This document shows positions 32,611-40,640 of a stretch of DNA of 45,869 nucleotides, piece after piece. Numbering within the stretch: position 1 is the first letter of the stretch; the number at the start of each line of letters is the position of its first letter. The DNA lies in the NCBI GenBank assembly GCA_902761685.1, contig CACWLI010000012.1:1-45869 (forward strand), in the 5' to 3' direction. Made by a program: the position numbers and the translations under genes. The notes under the pieces were generated by a model. The model did no database searches. It saw nothing but the letters and a program-made list of their open reading frames with translations, and had not been told where the DNA came from. Source of the stretch: an uncultured Erysipelotrichaceae bacterium. Lineage in GTDB: Bacteria; Bacillota_I; Bacilli_A; RF39; UBA660.

Positions 32611-34727
32611 TAAATAAATATCCTTTCTACACTTCGAACATTATTCATTGTTTTAATTTCATCAATAAAACTATGTAATTTATTAATATTTTTTACTTTA
32701 CAAGTAACATCATAAAATAATTCTTTGTTTCTATTAATTAAATTAATTGAATCAATTATTATATCTGATTTAGTAGATAAGTTAACTATTTTAACAAGGG
32801 TATCCCCAACATCATCTACATATACTTTTAATTTAGCAATATATCTATTATCAATATTTTCTTCCCACTTTGCTTCAATAATTCTTTCACTATTTAAATC
32901 AATATTTGGACAATCTTTAGAATGTATTTTTACTCCATATCCACGAGTAATATATCCAACTATTTCTTCTCCATAAACTGGATTACAACAAGTTGCAAAT
33001 GTACTTAAAATATCTGTAGAACCTGCAATAATAATTCCATTATCACTCTTACTTGCTTTTTTAGGTAAACTAATCTTTTTCTTTGGTTCTTTAATTTCAA
33101 GTCTACTTAGTATTCTAGATGGTAAATATCTCATAGTTGCTACTGAAAAATAAATATCATCTAAATTTTCTAAACTTAAATCTCTACATATTTTTTCAAT
33201 ATGTTCAGGCGTAAATGTTTCATTAAAATCAATGTTGTTTTTCTTACATTCATTAATTAACATTTCATGTCCTAAAGCTAAATACTTTTCTCTTTCTTGT
33301 TTATAAAAATATGCTTTTATTCTACTTTTAGCTCCATCTGTTTTAACTATATCAAGCCATCCTTTAGATGGTGCATGTCCTTTTTGAGTAATTAATTCAA
33401 CTAAATCTCCATCTTGAAGCTCATAATCAAGTTTAACCATTTTTTGATTAACAAGAGCACCTGTTGTAGTGTTACCAACTTCACTATGAATCTTATATGC
33501 AAAATCTATTGGAGTTGCTCCACTTGGAAGTTCAATAATATCTCCTTTAGGTGTATAAACATATATTTCATTTCTTTTTAGTTCATCTTTTATATTTACA
33601 AAGAAATCCATATTTTGTTCTATATCATTTACTTCAACTAATACTCTAAACTGTTCAAGTATTTTATCTAAATTATTTTTAACACTTCCATCTATTTGTT
33701 CTTTATAACTCCAGTGAGATGCTACACCTTTTTCAGCTATTTCATCCATCTCATATGTTCTTACTTGAACTTCATATATTCTTTTATCTTCACCAAATAC
33801 TGTTGTATGTAAACTTTGGTATAAATTTGGTTTTGGATTAGCTATATAATCCTTAAATCTATTTGGAATAGGATTATATCTTGCTTGAACAAGTCCTACT
33901 ACTCTATAACAATCTTCTATTGTATCTACAAGTACTCTTATACCAAGTAAATCATATATGTCATCCCATTTTTTACCTTTTTTAAGTTTATTATAAATAC
34001 CTCTAACTGACTTTACACGAGATAACATTTCATATTTAATATTATGAGCATCAAGTATTTGCATAATCTCATATTTCATTTTAGATAGAGACTTTTCTAA
34101 TTCAGCTTTAGAAGAATTTATTTTATCTAATACTTTATTATATTCATCAGGATCAGAATATTGTAAACACAAGTCTTCCATCTCACTCTTCATTTTTTTC
34201 ATACCAAGTCTATGAGCAAGTGGAATATAAATATTTTGTGTTTCATCTATAATATATTGTTGATGAACAGGATCATGAACCCTTAGAGTTCTTAAATTAT
34301 GTAATCTATCAGCAAACTTAATAAATAAAGTTGCTGGATTTTCAGATAAACCAACAATAATTCTTCTATATTTTTCAGGATTATTTATTTTAAATGTTTG
34401 TCTTAAATTACTAATTTTAGTAACAGAATTTACAATATTAGCACTATCTAAATCAAACATTTCTTCTATTTCTTCAAAAGTCATCTTTTTTAAAGAAATA
34501 GCTTCATGAATTAGTGCACAACCTATTGTAAGAGGATCCATTTTCAAAGTTGCTAAAATATATGCAACATTAATAGGATGAAGAATATAATCTTCACCCG
34601 TTTCTCTTTTCATTCCATCATATATGATAAGTGCTTGATCATAATATTTATTTATAAAATCAATGTATTCATCTTCCATATATGTTTTTAGTAAGTCAAT
34701 TAACTCACCATAAGTATAATCTTTTAT
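32610..34727 (-). CDS. rel: Rel (p)ppGpp synthetase with degenerate hydrolase motif, apparent ATA start
   Basis: This RelA/SpoT enzyme controls the stringent response. From the ATA start it has 705 residues: HD-type domain, synthetase domain (RVKSVRGIYNKLKKGKKW, YDLLGIRVLV, EVQVRT), TGS (IYVYTPKGDIIELPSG), helical and ACT domains. The hydrolase motif HDxxED reads HEAISL (H58-E59 counted from the ATG), although the first His (LHP) and FADRLHN remain; I infer poor or no (p)ppGpp hydrolysis. In the synthetase, NGYQSLHT reads NLYQSLHT. The first ATG (34679) removes family-like N-terminal sequence; the frame is open to an ATA at 34727, 8 bases after GAGG. Confidence 0.9.
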   Translation of the reverse strand: MKDYTYGELIDLLKTYMEDEYIDFINKYYDQALIIYDGMKRETGEDYILHPINVAYILATLKMDPLTIGCALIHEAISLKKMTFEEIEEMFDLDSANIVNSVTKISNLRQTFKINNPEKYRRIIVGLSENPATLFIKFADRLHNLRTLRVHDPVHQQYIIDETQNIYIPLAHRLGMKKMKSEMEDLCLQYSDPDEYNKVLDKINSSKAELEKSLSKMKYEIMQILDAHNIKYEMLSRVKSVRGIYNKLKKGKKWDDIYDLLGIRVLVDTIEDCYRVVGLVQARYNPIPNRFKDYIANPKPNLYQSLHTTVFGEDKRIYEVQVRTYEMDEIAEKGVASHWSYKEQIDGSVKNNLDKILEQFRVLVEVNDIEQNMDFFVNIKDELKRNEIYVYTPKGDIIELPSGATPIDFAYKIHSEVGNTTTGALVNQKMVKLDYELQDGDLVELITQKGHAPSKGWLDIVKTDGAKSRIKAYFYKQEREKYLALGHEMLINECKKNNIDFNETFTPEHIEKICRDLSLENLDDIYFSVATMRYLPSRILSRLEIKEPKKKISLPKKASKSDNGIIIAGSTDILSTFATCCNPVYGEEIVGYITRGYGVKIHSKDCPNIDLNSERIIEAKWEENIDNRYIAKLKVYVDDVGDTLVKIVNLSTKSDIIIDSINLINRNKELFYDVTCKVKNINKLHSFIDEIKTMNNVRSVERIFI

Positions 34728-34743
34728 AGTTTCACCCTCTTTG

Positions 34744-36969
34744 TTAAGAATTAATACCTTTTATTTTTAATTCTTCAACTTCATCATCATCTTCTTCTGG
34801 TTTATCAATGCTTCTCTTTTCTAATATAATCCATAATCTTGGACCAATTATTAATGATGAAATTGTACCTGCTATTAAACCAATTAGAATTGCAATATTA
34901 AATGTGATTATGTCATTTAAACCAACACATATTAATGTTACAACTGCTACAATTGTAGTAATACTTGTCCAAATATTTCTACTTACAATTTGAACTGATG
35001 ACGTATTTACTAAATTAACAAGTTCCTCTTTTGTTAATTTCTTCTTATTTCTATATAATTTCTTTCTATTTTCTCTAATTCTATCAAATACAACAATAGT
35101 ATCATTAATAGAATATCCAATTATTGTAAGTAATGCTGCTACTATAATAAAATCTACACTAATATTAAATATTGCAAATGTAGCAAGTATTATTAAAACA
35201 TCGTGTATTAACATTAATATACCTGTAACTGCATAATTAATATTAAATCTAATTGCTATATATATTATTATTGCTATTAATGAATATAATAATGATTTAA
35301 TAGCATTTTTAGTTAAACTTTCAGTAACAAGTGTACTTATTTCATTCATAGATGTTGATATTCCTAAATCTTCAAGTTGTGCTTTAATTTTAACTTCTGT
35401 TTTTTCATCTAATATATCATTAAGAATAATATATCCTTCATTTTTAGAACCAATATAATAATCATAATCTCTTACATCATATTCACTTACTATTGATTTT
35501 ACTTTATCAAAATCAATATCGCTTTGACTAGTTAAGACTATATTTGTTCCACCTGTAAAATCTACTCCAAAATTAAATCCTTTAAAGATTACAAATCCAG
35601 CACCAATTAATATAATTGTACAAGCTGCTATAATTGGATATTTAGCAAGACTAACATAATCTCTTTCTTTCTTTTGTTTAATTTTACCAAATAGTAAAGT
35701 TTGTTTATCTTTAAATACTCCACTTTGAACATATAATTTTACTAATTGTCTATAAAGTAATACACAAGTAATAACAGTAACAACAATTGTAATTATCAAC
35801 ATTGTTGCAAAACCTTTTACACTAGATTCTCCAAATACATATAAAACAATAGCTGCAATTAAAGTTGTTACATTAGCATCAATTATAGATACTAAACTAC
35901 TTTTACTACCTTCATTATATGAAACATTTAATTTACTATTTTTAGATAATTCATCTTTAACTCTTTCATTTGAAATAATAATTGAATCTACTGCCATACC
36001 AATACCAAGTACTAAAGCAGCAATACCAGTTAAAGTAAGTACTCCACCTACACCATTAAATAGTGCAAATACTATAACTACATATGCAAATAAACAAATA
36101 CTACTTATAATACCACTTAATTTATATTTAAATATTAGTATTAATGAAATCAATGCAAATGTAATTAAACCCGCCAATCCTGTTTTACTAATTGTTTCTG
36201 CTCCAAATTTAGGAGAAACACTTCTTGGAGTAGCTTCTTCAGTTAGTTTTGTTGGAAGAGATCCACTATTAATTAAATCTGCTAATGTTTGTGCTTGTTC
36301 TTTAGTAAAATTTCCTTCTATTACTACTTCTTTACTACTTAAAGCAGAATTAACATAAGCAGCTGAAATACATTTCATATTTCCATCTGTACCACATTTA
36401 TCTTTATAGTCTTCATATGAATCAGTATTTTCATCAAAATCTAACCATGTAACCATTAAATTATTTCCATTACCTCTTTCACTTAATTCTTTAGTTACAT
36501 AATAAAATTCTTCTGTATCAGCTATATCTAATTTAACTTGATATGCAAAAGTTTGACTATTTTGACTTAAGCTAGCTCCATTTCTACCTAAAACATCACT
36601 AGTAAGTAATAAGTTGTCTTCTGTATCTCTAAATGATAAAACAGCAGTTGTACTAATTCTATTTCTAGCTTCATCTTCATTTGATACTCCAGGTAATTGA
36701 ACTCTAATTAAGTTATCTCCTTCAATTGTGATAACTGGTTCACTTACACCTAATGTATCTATTCTATTTACAATTGCTTTATAAGTGTTTTCTAAATCCT
36801 CACTAGTTAATTCATCACCTTCAACTAATGGTTCAATATTATAAAGTATTTCAAATCCTCCTTGTAAATCAATTCCATAAGAAATACTTTTAATTATTGG
36901 TTTAACACAAAATAAACCTATAAATATAATTGCAACCAATATTACAGTTGACCAAATTGCTTTTTTCAT
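34744..36969 (-). CDS. secDF: SecD-SecF fusion protein translocase subunit
   Basis: This 741-residue single-chain SecDF, as in Bacillus, uses the proton gradient to pull preproteins through SecYEG. The SecD half starts with a membrane helix and GIDLQGGFEILY (D1), has the P1 periplasmic domain and the helix bundle with GLAGLITFALISLILIFKYKLSGI. The SecF half starts near residue 445 with FNFGVDFTGGTNIV and ends YSINDTIVVFDRIRENRKKLY. Both D/G-rich motifs are intact. Its ATG overlaps the comN stop by 4 bases. Confidence 0.97.
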   Translation of the reverse strand: MKKAIWSTVILVAIIFIGLFCVKPIIKSISYGIDLQGGFEILYNIEPLVEGDELTSEDLENTYKAIVNRIDTLGVSEPVITIEGDNLIRVQLPGVSNEDEARNRISTTAVLSFRDTEDNLLLTSDVLGRNGASLSQNSQTFAYQVKLDIADTEEFYYVTKELSERGNGNNLMVTWLDFDENTDSYEDYKDKCGTDGNMKCISAAYVNSALSSKEVVIEGNFTKEQAQTLADLINSGSLPTKLTEEATPRSVSPKFGAETISKTGLAGLITFALISLILIFKYKLSGIISSICLFAYVVIVFALFNGVGGVLTLTGIAALVLGIGMAVDSIIISNERVKDELSKNSKLNVSYNEGSKSSLVSIIDANVTTLIAAIVLYVFGESSVKGFATMLIITIVVTVITCVLLYRQLVKLYVQSGVFKDKQTLLFGKIKQKKERDYVSLAKYPIIAACTIILIGAGFVIFKGFNFGVDFTGGTNIVLTSQSDIDFDKVKSIVSEYDVRDYDYYIGSKNEGYIILNDILDEKTEVKIKAQLEDLGISTSMNEISTLVTESLTKNAIKSLLYSLIAIIIYIAIRFNINYAVTGILMLIHDVLIILATFAIFNISVDFIIVAALLTIIGYSINDTIVVFDRIRENRKKLYRNKKKLTKEELVNLVNTSSVQIVSRNIWTSITTIVAVVTLICVGLNDIITFNIAILIGLIAGTISSLIIGPRLWIILEKRSIDKPEEDDDEVEELKIKGINS

Positions 36970-37265
36970 CTTATTCCTCCTAAATCAATACTACCTATTT
37001 CTTCGTCAGTTTTAAATTTGTTAAGTTTATTCAAGACATATTCATTAATATCATAGTTGTCAGCATATAAAATATCATTTATTAATTCATGTAATTCTAA
37101 GTTACTTTTACTCTTCCATGATTTATCTACTAAATAATTCCAAATATCTTTTTCGTTTACATATTTAAAACCACTTTTTTTCATTTCTTTTACTTTAGAA
37201 TACAACGCTGGTAATACTCTTTCATAAAGTTCTCTTAAACTTCCAAATTCAATTTTATTTTCCAT
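36966..37265 (-). CDS. comN: Post-transcriptional regulator ComN (YrzD)
   Basis: This 99-residue protein of the family of B. subtilis ComN is needed there for comE mRNA accumulation and competence. Family-like segment LYERVLPALYSKVKEMKKSGFKYVNEKDIWNYLVDKSWK, helical throughout. In B. subtilis comN lies directly upstream of secDF, as here, which supports the call. The ATG chosen (37265) has GGTG 7 bases upstream; another ATG two codons earlier is too close. The stop codon is TGA, overlapping the secDF start. Confidence 0.85.
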   Translation of the reverse strand: MENKIEFGSLRELYERVLPALYSKVKEMKKSGFKYVNEKDIWNYLVDKSWKSKSNLELHELINDILYADNYDINEYVLNKLNKFKTDEEIGSIDLGGIR

Positions 37266-37310
37266 AGGCATTCACCATATTAATTATACAATATTGTATT
37301 AAAAAATGAA

Positions 37311-37342
37311 ATAAAAAGTAGACACTTTAAAGTATCTACTTT
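37311..37342 (-). terminator. Terminator of the yfmF-yfmH operon
   Basis: AAAGTAGA...TCTACTTT long hairpin (14 complementary positions per side, one U-G in minus-strand RNA), then TTTTTATTTC on the minus strand. Confidence 0.75.
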
Positions 37343-38601
37343 GTTGTTTTTATAATACTAACATAATCAAATATAAAACTATCTAATATCTTTTTAGCTG
37401 TTTCATTGTTCATATTCAATATGTCACTATATTCGTTATAATTAACTTTTCCTTCCATAATAAGTGATTCACAAATATTATATTCAACATCTTCAATATT
37501 ATCAAAATCAAGAATATAAGATTTTAAAAACATTTTCTTTTTTCTTTCAAATCCTTCTTTAGATAATTCTAATTTTCTAATATCTTTACTAATTCTTTCT
37601 ATAAATTTTTCACAATTATCTACTATTGCACTTATTGCTACTACTACATAATCTCCAATAATATTAACAGATGAATTCATATTAATAATTATATTATTAT
37701 TTTTATATTCTTCATATAATTTAGATGTAGGAGAAAAATTGTTAGATAGAATAATACTAATATAATATCTTAATAAAGTATCATTTTTTATATCGAATAA
37801 TTTTTTATTCATTTTAATACCATATTTTACTCTAACATCTTCCATATCTTTTTTTATTTCTTCATATGATATTCTAACATCATCAATTTCTTTTTCTTTT
37901 AATACTTTTGGTATTCTCTTTGGCTTTAATTTAAGTTTATCCATATAAGTATTAATCTCATTCATTACTTCATTTTCATCAAAGTTTCCACTTACTATTA
38001 TAAATGTATTATTTGATGTATAAAAATCAGAATATACTTTATTTAAATGCTTAGCAGTGATTTTTTCAATATCACTTCTCTCACCAACAACTGTATTTTT
38101 AATATAAGTGTCATGAAACATATTTTTGAATAATTGTTCATACATATAATTATTTATTTGATCTTTATACATATCAATTTCTTCTCCAATTATTCCTTTT
38201 TCTTCATTAACACATTTTTCATTAATATTAGTGTTATAAAAAATATCTAATAATAATATTAAATTCTCAATTATATTTATACTTCCAAAAATATTATAAT
38301 TAGTTCCATAATAATTAGTCCATGCATTAGCTAAACTACCAAGTTCATTTATTCTTTTTGATACTTCTTTATTTTCGGATAATGCCATTACTTTATGCTC
38401 TAAAAAATGAGCACTTCCAGGAATAACATTTATTGTTTCACTATCTGTTTTATATTTGGTTACTCTAGCTCCATATTTAACAGAAATAGTAATATAAAAA
38501 TTTTTTGTTTTTTTAGTAGGATATAAAAATACTTCTATTCCATTTGATAATTTATCATAATAAACATCTTCATTAACTTTTTCAAATGTTTTTTTAATCA
38601 T
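37336..38601 (-). CDS. yfmH: M16-family peptidase-like protein YfmH (EF-P modification-associated type)
   Basis: This protein of about 421 residues is the active-type partner of an M16 pair. The inverted zinc motif HFLEH (about residues 65-69) is intact, and EEKGIIGEEIDMYKD supplies the downstream glutamate. In B. subtilis the ymfF/ymfH genes are linked to the EF-P aminopentanol modification pathway and sit near spoIIIE, as they do here near ftsK. The start is ambiguous: GGGG precedes two in-frame ATGs by 3 and 9 bases, and I take the second. It overlaps the yfmF gene. Confidence 0.88.
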   Translation of the reverse strand: MIKKTFEKVNEDVYYDKLSNGIEVFLYPTKKTKNFYITISVKYGARVTKYKTDSETINVIPGSAHFLEHKVMALSENKEVSKRINELGSLANAWTNYYGTNYNIFGSINIIENLILLLDIFYNTNINEKCVNEEKGIIGEEIDMYKDQINNYMYEQLFKNMFHDTYIKNTVVGERSDIEKITAKHLNKVYSDFYTSNNTFIIVSGNFDENEVMNEINTYMDKLKLKPKRIPKVLKEKEIDDVRISYEEIKKDMEDVRVKYGIKMNKKLFDIKNDTLLRYYISIILSNNFSPTSKLYEEYKNNNIIINMNSSVNIIGDYVVVAISAIVDNCEKFIERISKDIRKLELSKEGFERKKKMFLKSYILDFDNIEDVEYNICESLIMEGKVNYNEYSDILNMNNETAKKILDSFIFDYVSIIKTTK

Positions 38602-39859
38602 TTTCATTATCCCCCTTTAACATATATATTGTACTTAATTTTATTTTTTTATTAATTGCTGCAACTTCTTCTATTGTTACTTTATTAATATTTTCTCTAA
38701 TAGTTTCAATATCTTCAACCATTTCAAATTCTCTATTATAATATGTATTTATTTGAGAAACTACATCATCATAATAGTTATTTAAATAAGTATTAATTGT
38801 TTTTTTAGCTGATTCAAAAAGTCTTTCTAACACTTTTATATCACTCATTGAATCAACACATTCTTTTATTAATTCTACTGTTTGTTCATAATTATTTTTA
38901 TTAATTCCAGAATATATAGTTAATGATGGATTATATTTTGATACAAATGATCCAATAGTATAACATAATGAATGTTCTTCTCTTACTATATTAAATAATA
39001 TTGAATCATTCATAGTACCAAGAATTGTATTATATATTCTTAAAACATGGTTCATTTCATGAAAATCTAAATCTATTAATCTATATCCCATATATAACTT
39101 AGATTGATTAAATGGTAAACTATCTATTTTAGTTTCAATTTTTGAATCATATTTATGATCTATTTTTATTTTTATTTTTTTATTTGAACTCTTAATACTT
39201 CCAAATTCATCAAATAAAATATCTATAATATCATCTTCCACTTCACCATACACTGCTATATCAATTTTATAATCTCCATTAAATAAACTTTTATAAAAAT
39301 CATAAAGAGTTTTAGGTGTTACTTTATCTAAATCTCTTATTTCAGGAATAGTACTATATGCACTTGGTGTGCCTTTATACATTAATTTAGAATATTCTAT
39401 ACTTGAATATAAACCAGGTTTTATCTTAACTGATTTAATATTAGATATAGCTTCACTCTTAATCACTTCAAAATATTCATGATTAAATTCATTATTATCA
39501 ACATTTGGATTAAATATAATTTCACTTAAAAAATCAATTGATTCTTTTAAATACTTTTTATCAGTATATTTTGGATTTACAAAATCTAATGCAAAAGAAA
39601 ATGATTCACTATTTCCAGTTATACTATAAGCAGCTGTTACTTTAGAACCAAATAGTTCTTCCCCATGTATAGCCATTTTATTTTTAGTATTATATTTTTT
39701 AGAAGAATAAACTAAATTATTTGCTAAAAAATTACCAAATACTATATCATTTTTATTAAATATTTTAGTAAAAAATAAAACAATGTTTATAGTTTTAAAT
39801 CTATCAGATTTAATTAAATGTAATGTTGTATTATTTCTTTTAATTTTTTTATATTCCAT
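38594..39859 (-). CDS. yfmF: M16-family peptidase-like protein YfmF (inactive partner)
   Basis: This 421-residue M16 fold protein has no HxxEH motif: the corresponding region reads FGNFLANNLVYSSKKYNTKNKMA. Later family marks such as SLCYTIGSFVSKYNPSLTIYSG remain. By analogy with the mitochondrial-processing-peptidase type of pair, it would act as a scaffold for the YfmH subunit. It has a good RBS (GGAGGG). It is cotranscribed with yfmH, overlapping by 8 bases with the chosen yfmH start. Confidence 0.88.
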   Translation of the reverse strand: MEYKKIKRNNTTLHLIKSDRFKTINIVLFFTKIFNKNDIVFGNFLANNLVYSSKKYNTKNKMAIHGEELFGSKVTAAYSITGNSESFSFALDFVNPKYTDKKYLKESIDFLSEIIFNPNVDNNEFNHEYFEVIKSEAISNIKSVKIKPGLYSSIEYSKLMYKGTPSAYSTIPEIRDLDKVTPKTLYDFYKSLFNGDYKIDIAVYGEVEDDIIDILFDEFGSIKSSNKKIKIKIDHKYDSKIETKIDSLPFNQSKLYMGYRLIDLDFHEMNHVLRIYNTILGTMNDSILFNIVREEHSLCYTIGSFVSKYNPSLTIYSGINKNNYEQTVELIKECVDSMSDIKVLERLFESAKKTINTYLNNYYDDVVSQINTYYNREFEMVEDIETIRENINKVTIEEVAAINKKIKLSTIYMLKGDNEND

Positions 39860-39872
39860 TAATTCCCTCCAG

Positions 39873-39904
39873 TTTTAAAAAGAAGATAATTTGTATCTTC
39901 TTTT
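39873..39904 (-). terminator. Terminator of the ezrA-ftsK-deoD operon
   Basis: AAAAGAAGATA/TATCTTCTTTT, 11-bp stem with a 5-base loop, T tract on the minus strand, 17 bases after the deoD stop. Confidence 0.85.
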
Positions 39905-39920
39905 ATATTATTTACAAAGT

Positions 39921-40628
39921 TTATTTTTTTATAATTGAATCAAGAGCTAAGACAATCATTTCATCAAGTTTCTTTTCTCTTGAAGCTGAATCTATTTCTT
40001 CATGTGTAATTAAATTATCACTAATTGTAAGTAGTGCAGTTGCTTTTCTCATGAATTTTTTAGCATTAAACATTAATGCATATGTTTCCATTTCAACAGC
40101 CTTACATCCAAGTTCAATAAATTTAGTATAATCTTTATTTTCTGTATAAAAAGCTTCTGTTGTATGAACTCTTCCCTGCTTTAAATTAATTCCTTTTAAT
40201 AAAGCAGTATCCATAATAGTACTATTAAGTTCAAAAGATGTATTAATTATTTCAATATTTTCATGACCTGCTTCTTCGTCAAAATATGTTTTTGAATATA
40301 CACTATCAGCAAGTAAAATATCATAAATTTTAAAATCAGCATCATAACTACCAGCTGTACCTATTCTAATTATATTTTGAACATCATAATCATTAAATAG
40401 TTCATAACTATAAATACCCATACTTCCAATTCCCATTCCACTTGAGAATATAGTAACAGGTACATCTTTATATGTTCCTGTAAAAGCAAGTTCACCTCTC
40501 ACTTTATTTACCATTCTTGGATTATCCAAATACTTATGAGCAATGTAATATGCTCTATTTGGGTCTCCTGGCATTAGCACACGAGGTGCTATATCTTCTT
40601 TTTGTGCTTCAATATGTATTGTTGGCAT
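39921..40628 (-). CDS. deoD: Purine nucleoside phosphorylase, DeoD type
   Basis: This 235-residue hexameric-type phosphorylase splits purine (deoxy)nucleosides to base and sugar-1-phosphate for salvage. Signatures: MPTIHIEAQKEDIAPRVLMPGDPNRA, VTIFSSGMGIGSMGIYSYEL, IIRIGTAGSY, VEMETYAL and the catalytic-region LTISDNLIT with Asp. Normal length, strong RBS (AAAAGGAGG), 12 bases after ftsK. Confidence 0.98.
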   Translation of the reverse strand: MPTIHIEAQKEDIAPRVLMPGDPNRAYYIAHKYLDNPRMVNKVRGELAFTGTYKDVPVTIFSSGMGIGSMGIYSYELFNDYDVQNIIRIGTAGSYDADFKIYDILLADSVYSKTYFDEEAGHENIEIINTSFELNSTIMDTALLKGINLKQGRVHTTEAFYTENKDYTKFIELGCKAVEMETYALMFNAKKFMRKATALLTISDNLITHEEIDSASREKKLDEMIVLALDSIIKK

Positions 40629-40640
40629 AATTTCCTCCTT

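Noticed and set aside
36966..36971. Mycoplasma-type genetic code (TGA as Trp)
   Set aside because: comN ends in TGA in the conserved ATGA overlap with secDF, and tryptophans throughout conserved proteins are TGG.
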